Shown one piece after another: positions 1 through 10,600 of a stretch of 64,000 nucleotides of DNA. The DNA lies in contig NC_071329.1 of NCBI RefSeq assembly GCF_010183535.1, positions 1,240,001-1,304,000 of the forward strand, read 5' to 3'. This DNA comes from Caenorhabditis remanei (lineage: Eukaryota > Nematoda > Chromadorea > Rhabditida > Rhabditidae). The notes under the pieces were generated by a model. It had not been told where the DNA came from, searched no databases, and was given only the letters and a program-made list of their open reading frames with translations. Within the stretch, counting starts at the first letter, position 1; the number at the start of each line of letters is the position of its first letter. The position numbers and the translations under genes are program-made.

Positions 1-510
1 TTATCATTACATATTCACATTTTGATTCAATTTTAAATGTTTATTCGAAAACTATACTTTTTTCAAAAAATTTCCAAAAAAAATTCAAAAACTCAAAATG
101 TTTTGAAAAAATGTTTCAAAACGGGCCGAGCGGGCCGGGCCGGGCCGAGATTTTTCCTGATTTCGGCCCGGCCCGGCCCGGCCCGTGACAAGTATGACAA
201 GAACTTCGTATGTCAAAACTTTGCAGCTGGGAAAATGAGTTAAACAACCGCTAAAACTCGAAAATTCGTGGCAAAATATGAAAATTGGATGTGAAAATGC
301 TAGAAAACGCACAATAAGCGTCAAAATTGAGAAATTTTCCGTAATTTCTTCAAGAAAAACTATCAAAAATCAAATTGGAGCAATTTTCAGAAAATTCCAA
401 TAAAAAACCTCAAAAAATGTCAAAATTTGAAAGTCCGCAATTTTGCGTGAGTGTTTACGGCCGTGGCGTCACAGTGTCTCCTATATTACGAAAATTTCTC
501 ATTAATGTCT
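1..510. repeat. Diverged repeat DNA with GGGCC palindrome
   Basis: No gene is supported here. Positions 121-186 form a GC-rich palindrome of GGGCC units followed by GGCCC units, ending in TGACAAGTATG at 196. That end matches the right end of the GGGCC-type MITEs seen elsewhere in the window (for example 23061-23072), so this is probably the right part of another such MITE. The rest is a diverged copy of the 366-bp repeat that dominates 1165-4150; GTGTTTACGGCCGTGGCGTC at 451-470 is a recognisable piece. Short open frames across the GGGCC tracts are composition artefacts. Confidence 0.6.
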
Positions 511-518
511 GTTTCTAC

Positions 519-1164
519 CAGAGTTGCAACGGGCCGGGCCGGGCCGAAATCAGAATTTCTCCGGCCCGGCCCGGCCCGGTTCGGCCCGGATTTTCAGTAC
601 TAAAAAAATTCAATTTTTTTTTCGAAAATTTTTCAATTTTTTTGGCAAAAATTTTTTAAATGGGGACACAACTAGTTCTAAATTGAGGGTTATTGATATG
701 AATCAATTCAGAAAGCCAGGAAAAAGATACATTTCTTTTGGTTTCATGTCTGAAAATGCGTCTAAAGCGAGTTATGAGACCTCAAAATGCCAAAAATCTA
801 TGCTAGTCGTGCACTTTTTCAGTACATTTCAATAGAAATTCTCCTCGTCCTACACGTGAAAGCAATATTTTCAAAAATTTTCAAGAAAAAATTCGAAAAA
901 TGAACATTTATGAATGCATTTCCCGTTCAGACGCGGAGAATTTCTATCGAAATGTACTGAAAATATGACGATGGGGAGCGATTTTTGGAATTTTGAGGTC
1001 TCATAACTCGCTTAAAACTGATTTTTTGATTTTCTTGAGAAAAAATTTGGAAAATTTTCAGACAAAAAAATTATTGAAAAAAAAATTCGTGAAAAAAATT
1101 CAAAAATTCAAATCCGGGCCGACCGGGCCGGCCCGGCGGGCCAGCCCGGAATTTTGCAAGTATG
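519..1164. mobile_element. hAT-like MITE, GGGCC type, with 8-bp TSD
   Basis: The element begins CAGAGTTGCAACGGGCC and ends TTTTGCAAGTATG, an imperfect inverted pair. It is flanked on both sides by GTTTCTAC (511-518 and 1165-1172), an 8-bp target duplication typical of hAT transposons. The surrounding 366-bp repeat gives empty sites: at 3355-3380 and 3720-3745 the same repeat reads through TTTCTACTTT uninterrupted. The interior is AT-rich with GGGCC hairpins at both ends and no transposase frame, so it is non-autonomous. Confidence 0.82.
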
Positions 1165-1609
1165 GTTTCTACTTTGAAAAGTGATCGGCATCTCAGAAAA
1201 CGATAATTATTATTATGAAAAGCAACGGGAAACCAGCGGACAATAATTACTATTCAAAAATTATAAATTTTCTGATTAAAATCAGCGAAACCTGTGAAAA
1301 AAACGGTCGACGACGCGCAAAAATGAGAAAATCACAATCGAAAGGAGCGAAAACCGACAAATTAGTGAAAAAGTCAACTTTGAGCAAATATCAGTAAATT
1401 TCAATAAAAACTCTCGAAAAAATATCAAAATTCTGAATTTCAGATGCCAAAATGTCAAGTGATCGACATCAGAAAACTAGTCAAATGCCTGTCAAATTGG
1501 AGCAATTTTCAGAAAATTCCAATAAAAAACCTCAAAAAATGTAAAAATTTGAAAGTCCGCAATTTTGGGTGAGAGTGTTTACGGCCGTGACGTCACAATC
1601 AGTGTGTGC
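1165..1609. repeat. Diverged copies of the 366-bp repeat
   Basis: Recognisable pieces of the 366-bp family recur here: the GTTTCTACTTTGAAAAGTGAT segment, the GAAACCAGCGGACAA segment, and GTGTTTACGGCCGTGACGTC at about 1577. No coding region is supported; the open frame at 1215-1397 lies inside the repeat. Confidence 0.6.
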
Positions 1610-1700
1610 TTACCGATAATTACTTATCGGTAAATGCCCTTTTCGGTAAATTACCGGTATTTACCGAATTTACCGGTAATTTACCGGTAAAAAGTGCGGA
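1610..1700. repeat. Short ACCGGTAA-rich repeat
   Basis: The motif TTACCGGTAA and its variants occur repeatedly in both orientations. The same motif recurs at about 2098-2122, so 1610-2127 may be one insertion into the 366-bp repeat, which resumes with TTTCTACTTTG at 2130. I could not define exact ends. Confidence 0.45.
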
Positions 1701-1817
1701 GAGTTATTTCGGAGCATCGTTGTTTTTCATCGTTGAAAAAAAAGTCCGTTCATCCAGGCCGACCGGGCCGGGCCGGGCCGGTGAAAATCATGCATCATAA
1801 AAGTACATTATTAGTAC

Positions 1818-1859
1818 ACCAGCCTGTCTCCCCCGCCTTCGGCGGTTGAGCCGGCTGGT
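1818..1859. repeat. Strong hairpin next to a tRNA-like sequence
   Basis: ACCAGCC at 1818-1824 pairs with GGCTGGT at 1853-1859, and an inner CCGCC-TTC-GGCGG stem closes the top. The stem is GC-rich in an AT-rich setting. It lies about 35 bp upstream of a tRNA-like sequence and may belong to the same tRNA-derived insertion. Confidence 0.4.
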
Positions 1860-1895
1860 CTCTCTTCATTCACGTAGTCATTGACTTTCGAATGT

Positions 1896-1966
1896 GCCAG
1901 CATGGCCTAGTGGTCTAAAGCGGCTGTCGCTGTCCAATGCACGCCAGTTCGGTTTTGCCCACTGGC
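1896..1966 (+). tRNA. tRNA-like sequence, probably a relic or SINE head
   Basis: TGGCCTAGTGG at 1903-1913 fits the tRNA A box and GTTCGGTTTTG at 1947-1957 is an imperfect B box at suitable spacing. GCCAG at the start can pair with CTGGC at the end. Two of seven acceptor pairs fail and I cannot place a convincing anticodon, so a functional tRNA is unlikely. A tRNA-derived repeat or pseudogene is the best reading. Confidence 0.3.
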
Positions 1967-2148
1967 TCAGTTTCTCTTCTCTTTCCAAAACCGCTGCGGA
2001 CAGTGCCTCAGACAAACAGACAAACACCACTTGTCTTTTATATATAAGAATGATTTCACATATCAATTTATAGAGATAAATCCAAACCTATTGACTTTTT
2101 ACCGAAATTTACCGGTAATTTATTGTCGGTTTCTACTTTGAAAAGTGA

Positions 2149-2697
2149 TTAAAGGAGGACTGAAGTGATATTTTTTATTTCAGATTCTGATACTTCAGAA
2201 AATTCTGAGCAACTTTCATCATTGGAGTATATGCTAAAAATCGCTCTAAATGCCCTAAATTCACGTTTTCCCGGCTCAAAAGGAGCTTAGGTGGAAGAGT
2301 TTTCCCACGCGAATATTTTCCCCCGTGTAGTCCTCTCGGACAAAAATATTTCTTTTTATATCTCGATTTTTCGTTTTCTTGCTATTTTCAACAAATTTCC
2401 GTGTTTTTTCTTCTTTTTTACAATATAAATTGAAAAAAACACGGAAATTTGTTGAAAAAAGCAAGAAAACGAAAAATCGAGATATAAAAAGAAATATTTT
2501 TGTGCGAGAGGACTACACGGGGGCGAAAATTCGCGTGGGAAAACTCTTCCACCTAGGCTCCTTTTGAGCCGGGAAAACGTGAATTTAGGGCATTTAGAGC
2601 GATTTTTAGCACATGCTCCAACGATGAAAGTTGTTCAGAATTTTCTGAAGTATCAGAATCTCAAATAAAACAAAATATGACTTCAGTCCTCCTTTAA
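2149..2697. mobile_element. Palindromic MITE, TTAAAGGAGGACT ends
   Basis: The 549-bp segment starts TTAAAGGAGGACTGAAGT and ends in the reverse complement of that sequence. Most of each arm is self-complementary around about 2423, giving one long hairpin. Two mirror-image open frames (about 2276-2464 minus and 2379-2567 plus) arise from this symmetry and are not genes. The ends overlap TTAA, compatible with TTAA- or TA-target elements, but I cannot assign the superfamily. Confidence 0.7.
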
Positions 2698-4150
2698 TAT
2701 CTCCGAAAATGAGTATTACAATTAAAAAGGTAATGGAGAAGCAGTGGACAAGAATTAATGTTCAAAAATATATATTCTCTGATGAAATCAGCGAAACCTA
2801 TTTAAAAAACGGCCGACGAAGCATAAAAACGAAGTAGACACGATCGGAAGGAGCAAAAATTGATAAATTAGTGAAAAAGTCAACTTTGAGCAAATATCAG
2901 TAAGTTTCCAAGAAAACTATCAAAAAATATGAAAATTTTGAATTTCAGACGTCAAAATGTCTCATATCTTACGACAACTTTTTATTAATCTATTTTTTTA
3001 CTTAAAAAAGCGATCAATATCTCTGAAAATAAGCATGATGATCATTAAAAGCAGCGAAGAATCTGCGAAAAAGTAAAAATCAATATTTTGAAGCTCTCTA
3101 ACTAAAATCGGCAAAACCTGAATTAAAAACGGGCAGCGAAGCGTTAAAAATGAGATAAACTCGATCAGAGAGGATGAAAATCATAAATTAGTTCTAAAAA
3201 TGCACAATAAGCGGCAAAATTGAGCAATTTTCAGTAAATTTCCACAGAAATTCTCAAAAATCATCAAAATTTTAAAGGTCCGCATTTTTGCGTGACGGTG
3301 TTTACGGCCGTGACGTCACAATGTCTCATATCTTACGACAATTTCTCATTATTTTCTGTTTCTACTTTAAAAAGTGACCGACATCTCAGAAAATCAGCAT
3401 TATGATAATAAAAAGCTACGGAGAAGCAGCGGACAAGAATTAATATCAAATAAATAATAATGCCCTATTTAAAATCAGAGAAATCTAATTAAAAACGGTC
3501 GCCGAAGCGTTAAAAATGAGATAAACTCGATCAAAGAGGATTAAAATCAAAAATTAGTTCTAAAAATGCACAATAAGCGGCAAAATTGAGCAATTTTCAG
3601 TAAATTTCCACAGAAATTCTCAAAAATCATCAAAATTTTAAAGGTCCGCATTTTTGCGTGACGGTGTTTACGGCCGTGACGTCACAATGTCTCATATCTT
3701 ACGACAATTTCTCATTATTTTCTGTTTCTACTTTAAAAAGTGACCGACATCTCAGAAAATCAGCATTATGATAATAAAAAGCTACGGAGAAGCAGCGGAC
3801 AAGAATTAATATCAAATAAATAATAATGCCCTATTTAAAATCAGAGAAATCTAATTAAAAACGGTCGCCGAAGCGTTAAAAATGAGATAAACTCGATCAA
3901 AGAGGATTAAAATCATAAATTAGTTCTAAAAATGCACAATAAGCGGCAAAATTGAGAAATTTTCAGTAAATTTCCACAGAAATTCTCAAAAATCATCAAA
4001 ATTTTAAAGGTCCGCATTTTTGCGTGACGGTGTTTACGGCCGTGACGTCACAATGTCTCATATCTTACGACAACTTCTCATTATTCTCTGTTTCTACTTT
4101 AAAAAGTGATAAACATCTCAGAAAATGAGTATTATGATTATAAAAAGCAG
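2698..4150. repeat. Tandem repeat, 366-bp unit
   Basis: Identical segments recur every 366 bp: TTCTACTTTAAAAAGTGA falls at about 3360, 3726 and 4092. The best copies cover about 3180-4150, about 2.7 units, with older diverged units upstream back to the window start. Each unit contains TTTACGGCCGTGACGTCACA, hence a TGACGTCA palindrome. No gene is seen. Confidence 0.85.
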
Positions 4151-4654
4151 CGGACAAAAATTGATAATTTTTAAACATTGTCTAATTTGAAATCCTCGAA
4201 AACTATGCAAAAACGGGCGGCGGAGCGAAAAAAAAAGAGAAAACCTTGATCGGAAGGAGTTAAAATCGAAAAATTTGTGGAAAAAAGCAAAAGAAGCGTG
4301 AAAAATAGAGCGATTTTCCGTAAATTTCAGCGAAAAATTTCAAAAAATATCAAAGTTCTCTTTTTTAATGTTTTCAGGCAAATTTATTCGTTGGTTTTTA
4401 CTTTTTATTAATAAACATTGTTTTACTTTGTTTCTTATTCAGTTTTATGCAGAAAATTCCAGAAAAATTAGTGAAAAACAAGGATTTTAAGCGAAAAATC
4501 AGTTAATTAAATTAATTTTTTGTTGAAAATACAGTAAGATTAAAGGCGCACACCCGAAATTCTGTGTTGGGTCTCGACACGATTGAAAGGATTACTGTAA
4601 TAAATTTCTTTTTCTTTTCTTTTTTAATTGATTTTCAATCAAATTTCCGGAGAA
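4151..4654. other. Upstream region of the TAF3-like gene
   Basis: AT-rich sequence with no supported open frame. It ends with TTTTTAATTGATTTTCAATC about 30 bp before the start codon. A promoter presumably lies here, but I see no clear TATA box or convincing trans-splice acceptor. Confidence 0.35.
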
Positions 4655-7600
4655 ATGAATGAGGAAGATATCGTTTTATCAGTAAGTGAATAAAAAAATA
4701 TAAATTTATCGATTTTTTTCTGCAGAATTTACGCGATTCGGTGAGTCGAATCGTCGACAATCTGAAATTCAACTACATCGACGAGGCGGCACACGCCAAA
4801 TTAGTCGGATTAATGGCCGATAAGCTGTTCTTGATGAGTCACACGTGTCGAGCGCTTCTGGAAAATAGTAAGAAAATTTAGAGCAAAAAATTTAAAATTT
4901 GAAAAAAAAAATTTTTTAATCGAAATTTTTTCCCGAATTTCAGTCGAAAAACATGATTTTTATAGTAAAAATAGCCTATAATTTAAGTTTTTCAGCTGAA
5001 AATGTGAATAAAACCCACTAAAAACTTCAAAAACCAAAAAAAAAAAAAAAAATTGAAAAAAAAATTTTTTTTTGCGATTTTCACTCAAAAATATATGTTT
5101 TATGCTGAAAATAGCTGATAATAGATATTTTTTGAGTTGAAAATCAGTTTAAAATCACCGAAAACCCCTCGGAAACCACTAAAAACTGAAAAAAAACCTT
5201 TTTAAAATTTGAATTTTTTTCAAATTTTTCTTCGAAAAAACATGATTTCTACCCCCAAAAACTGTCAAAAATTATGATTTTATGCTCAAAAACATTCAAA
5301 AATCATTCAGAAACCACTCCAAAACACCTTAATACCTCATAGACGCAAACCACGCAGCAAAACTGCGAAAAAATGGGCGTGGCCTATTTTTAAACACTCT
5401 AAACAAAAATTTCGGTTTCCAAATGGTGGGAAATTGATTTTTCTGCCTAAAAACAACTAAAAAACGTCGAAAAATGCTGAAAAACAATACAAAATACGCA
5501 TTTTTTGAAAATTTAAAAACCATGCGGCGAAATTGCAAAAAAGTGGGCGTGGCTTATGTAAAAATCGATTTTTCCGCCTAAAAACATCTAAATAACGTCG
5601 AAAAATGCTGAAAAACAACACAAAATACGCATTTTTTAAAAACCATGCGGCAAAATTGCAAAAAAGTGGGCGTGGCCTATGTAAAAATCGATTTTTTCAC
5701 ATAAAACAACTAAATAACATCGAAAAATGCTGAAAAACAACACAAAATACGCATTTTTTGAAAATTTGAAAACCATGCGGCGAAACTGCAAAAAGTGGGC
5801 GTGGCTTGTGTAAAAATCGATTTTTCTGCTTAAAAACAACTAAATAACGTCGAAAAATGCTGAAAAACAACACAAAATACGCATTTTTTGAAAACCATGC
5901 GGCGAAACGGCAAAAAGTGGGCGTGGCCTATGTAAAAATCGATTTTTTCACATAAAACAACTAAATAACATCGAAAAATGCTGAAAAACAACACAAAATA
6001 CGCATTTTTTGAAAATTTGAAAACCATGCGGCGAAACTGCAAAAAGTGGGCGTGGCTTGTGTAAAAATCGATTTTTCTGCTTAAAAACAACTAAATAACG
6101 TCGAAAAATGCTGAAAAACAACACAAAATACGCTTTTTTTTTTGAAAATTTGAAAACCATGCGGCGAAATTGCAAAAAGTGGGCGGCGCCTATGTAAAAA
6201 TCGATTTTTTTCACATTTTTTTTGCAGCTGGAAGAATCGGATCGGCACTAAACGCGAGTGTCGACATCAAACATCTCTTCCGAATCCATCGTGTCGATTT
6301 ACGACAGCTCGTCGATTATACGCAACAAGTTCGACCATTTCCGCCGAATGTACGCTAAAAATTATGGAAAAATCGAATTTTTCAGGCTGAAAATGCTCGA
6401 AAAACGCTTTTTTCCGCTAAAAATAAGCTAAAACTCACATTTTTGTTATTTTCCAGAAATGCGACAATCATGGAGAATATGTGGCTGAAAAAGAGGTCGA
6501 CAAGACAGCTGAAAACGAGAAAAATACGGTGGAAATTGAGGAAATAGCGGTGAAACCACCACAGCCGACACCGCGGGTTTTTAGGTAAAAAAAAATGAAT
6601 TTTTACATAGAAAATTTGAAAAATTTCATGGAAAAACGAGATTTTTACACTTTTTAGCCATCCGGATGTATAGATAGACACTTTTTGCATTAAAATCCGT
6701 GATTTTCCATCTAGAATTTTATTTTTCTGTTGTTTGGGACAATTCTTACCACAAATATCTGAAAATTTGGTTTAAAAAAGAGGATTTTAGAATAAAACCA
6801 TGTTAATTAGTGGCAAATGCGCTCTAATGATAATCGGATGTGAAAATTCTGTGAAAATCATGGAATTTTCACCAGATTATCAATAGAGCGCATTTAGTCA
6901 CGCGTAGGCGGAAGCTATGCTCAAATTTTTATATTCATCATGTTTTCCGTTCTATTTGATGAAATTTTGAACTATTTTGAATTCTAATATATGGTGAATG
7001 CGCTCTACTGACAAAATTTTGGTTTTCCACACCAAAAAACTGCTTTTGGAGTTAAAAATTGCTGAAAACCTGTGGCAAATGCGCTCTAGTGATAATCTAG
7101 TGGAAATTCTGGTATTTTTTGATAAAAATATCGCAATTTTCACTCGGATTATCAGTAGAGCGCATTTAGTCACGCGTATGCGGAAGCTATGCTCAAATTT
7201 CTAGTTTTCGTCTGGAATTTCGAATTTTTAAAGCTTTAATTGTGACAAATGCGCTCTAATGATAATAATGTAGAAATAGTGAATAAAATTGGATCAAAAG
7301 TGTGGAAAACGCGCTCTGATGAGAATTTGGCACTAAAGTTTGGTGATTTTGAACGTTTTTGTCGGAATGTGAATTTGAAACAGTGACAAATGCGCTCTAA
7401 TGTTAATGTTATGTGAAACTTCTGTAGAAATCCCGGAATGTTTTTCTGGATTCTCTATAGAGCGCGTTTGTGTCCAAATTTTTAAATTTTGAATATAAAC
7501 TTGTGGCAAGTGCGCTCTAGTGATAATCTCGTATGAAAATGCAGGAATTTTCACATAGATTATCAATAGAGCGCATTTAGTCACGCGTAGGCGGAAGATA

Positions 7601-10600
7601 TGCCCAAATTTCTGTTTTTGAGGCAAAACTTGTCGGTTTTTGAGTATATTTTGAATTTTTCGTGCAGAAAATGCTCTCAAATAAGAATTTGGTTAGAATT
7701 TCGTTATTTTTGAGTGAAAATAGCGGAAATTTTGCTGTTTAGCGATGAAACACCTCTAGAGTATCGACTTTCTTGAATATAGGGATCCACCACGTAACCT
7801 ACAGTAATCCAGTGGATTTTATTAGAGGTTACTGTAGTCGATTATAGTCAAAACGTGCTCTAATCTGATTATCAACATCAAGTTTTCTCCCATTGTTTAA
7901 AATTCAAATTTCTGTGGCAAATGCGCTCTAGTGATAATCTGGTGAAAATTCTGTGAACATCCAGGAATTTTTAACTCAGATTATCAATAAAGCGCATTTA
8001 GTCACGTGTAGGCGGAAGCTATGCCCAAATTTTTTTTCAAAAAATTTTAAATTTCGATTCAGAAAACGGATTCAGAATCCTCACGGCGTCAGCTTTCTGA
8101 TTTTCACAAAATTAGAAGGCTGTAGAGCGCACTTGCACACACGATTATATCAAATCGGTTCAAATTCCGAAGTTTCTGGGATAGATTACAGTAGCCACCG
8201 TGTTCTACAGTAATCTAACTAATAATCCGATAATTAGATGCTCAATTTAGACGAATTTAGAGCGATTTCTAGTTTTTCGCATAAATTTAAAGTGTTCCAG
8301 CTGGAATTTCAACAACTTTCAACTCAAATTTGTGGCAAATGCGCTCTAATGATAATTTGGTGAAAATTGCAGTATTTTCTTATCGGAATACCGTAATTTT
8401 TATATCGATTATCAATAGAGCGCATTTAGTCACGCATAGGCGGAAGCTATGCTCAATTTTTTTTAAACTTCTGTAGAAATCCCGGAATGTTTTTCTGGAT
8501 TCTCTATAGAGCGCGTTTGTGCCCAATTTTTTTAAATTTTGAATGCAACCCAGTGGCAAATGCGCTCTAATGATAATCTAATATGAAAATGCAGGAATTT
8601 TCAATAAGATTATCAATAGAGCGCATTTAGTCACGCGTAGGCGGAAGCTATGCCCGAATTTTCATTTTTCATTTTTATTTTTCAAATTTTTTCCAGTTTC
8701 CCCGTATTCGATGACATGTCCGACTGGGAACTCGGTTTCGGCCACCACTCTGACACCGACTCGGCCATGTCGGAGCCACCGACGCCCCGCCCACTTTCTT
8801 CGTCCGCCCGTCTCCTCGAACCACCGCCACCACCGCCACCGATCCCCCCGCTCTTCTTCTATTCTCCAGAATTTCCAGATTTCGAATCGAAATATCGCCC
8901 AGAACCGATCGAAAAGCAGCTGAAAATATTCAAAGCCGATCCGCCGCTGTATTCGCCGGCGAAAGTGGCAAAAGACACGTGGAAATATGAAAAATACGAA
9001 AAATACGAGAGAAATCGAGCGAAAACGAGTCAAAAACTGGAAAAAACGCCGTCAAACTCGTCGTTGGCACCGAAAATGACGAAAAAGCGTCTGATGCAAA
9101 CGAACTACGAGCGGCGGCTCCGAAATGAGCAAATGGCTGAGGAGGAGAGGAAACGGGAGAAAAAACGAGAGAAAACTGAACGGAAATCGATGAAAATTGA
9201 GAAAAAAGAGGCGATACAACAGAAGCAGAAGTTTAAGGAGAGAGTGATTAGGAATAAGAGGGGTACGGACTGGAAATTTTAGAAAAATCGAAGAAAATAG
9301 ACCCAAAAAATCGAAAAAATGAAGAAATTTGGTCTAGAAATCTCTAAAATTGGAATTTTGGATTTCTAGACCACCAAATTTAGGCCGGAAATCGCTAAAT
9401 AGACCATCAAAATTGGAAAAAAAAGAGAAAACTGTCGAAAAACAGTATATGGCCGAGTTTTGGATTCCTAGGCCATCAGAAAATGGTGGCCTAGAATTTC
9501 TGATTTTGATATTTTCAACCTTTTTCAGCAAAAATGAGTCAAATTGAGTCAAAATCATCCATGGCCGAGTTTTGGGTTTCTAGGCCACCGAGAGATTGGT
9601 GGCCTAGATATCCAAAATGTCAAGTTTTTAACTTTTTTCCGAAAAAAAAACGCCGAAAAACTGTCGGAAACAGCATATGGCCGAGTTTTGGGTTTCTAGG
9701 CCACCAGGTGATCGGTGGCCTAGAAATCCAAAATGTCAAGTTTTTAACTTTTTTCCGAAAAAAACGCCGAAAAACTGGCGGAAACAGCATATGGCCGAGT
9801 TTTGGGTTTCTAGGCCACCAGGTGATCGGTGGCCTAGATATCCAAAATGTCAAGCTTTTAACTTTTTTCCGAAAAAAAACGCCGAAAAACTGGCGGAAAC
9901 AGCATATGGCCGAGTTTTGGATTTCTAGGCCACCAATTCAACGGTGGCCTAGAAATCCGAAATTTCACGTTTTTCAAGCCGAAAAACTGTCTTAACACAG
10001 TAAATGGCCGAGTTTTGGATTGGTGGCCTAGAAATCTTCAAATTTGGTAACCTAGGCCATCGAGACTTTTTCAACCGATGGCCTAGAAAACCAACTAGTC
10101 GTTGTTATAGTCGTCATGGCCTAAGATTCGAATGCCTTGGTTTCCTAGGCCACCAGATGAAACTAGCTTCTGAAAAGGAATTTTCAATTTCCGGGGGCCA
10201 CCGGAAGCTCCGCCCCCTCACCAATTTCCTGAAAGTTGCCATTTGTTACGCGCTTTTTGGATATCTATGAGTGAATTCAAAATTCTGAGTCATTTCTCGC
10301 CGAAAAGACCTCACATATCACACTTTCCAGGTGATTTTGAGTTTTCAGCTTCTAGTATGAATATAGGCCACGCCCCTTTTGGTGTAACATGAAGGATACG
10401 AAAATGTCACTAGTTTTGCATAGAAAATCGCTGGAAATTTTGAAATTTAAGCCAAAAAAAACGGATATTTTGACGCAAATGGTGTCGTTTTTATTGGAAA
10501 TCGTAGGAATTCTTTCAAAATCAATGATATGAGCTGAAAAATGAATCAAAATATAGCTTATAGATACATTTTTCAGCTTATATCATTGATTTTGATGAAA

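Noticed and set aside
37..1184. Short ORFs across GGGCC tracts with Gly/Arg/Pro-rich products
   Set aside because: They arise from GGGCC/GGCCC composition in MITEs; no splice-supported gene or homologous frame.
2276..2567. Two near-identical 62-codon frames on opposite strands
   Set aside because: They are mirror images produced by the palindromic MITE at 2149-2697.
3200..4100. CRISPR-like array
   Set aside because: The 366-bp direct repeats have no short repeats with unique spacers, and the context is a eukaryotic genome.
5329..6214. Series of phenylalanine-rich minus-strand frames
   Set aside because: They repeat with the 121-131 bp period of the intron 2 tandem repeat.
9350..9995. Overlapping frames on both strands in the GGCCTAG minisatellite
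   Set aside because: Period-locked repeat translations inside an intron of the TAF3-like gene.
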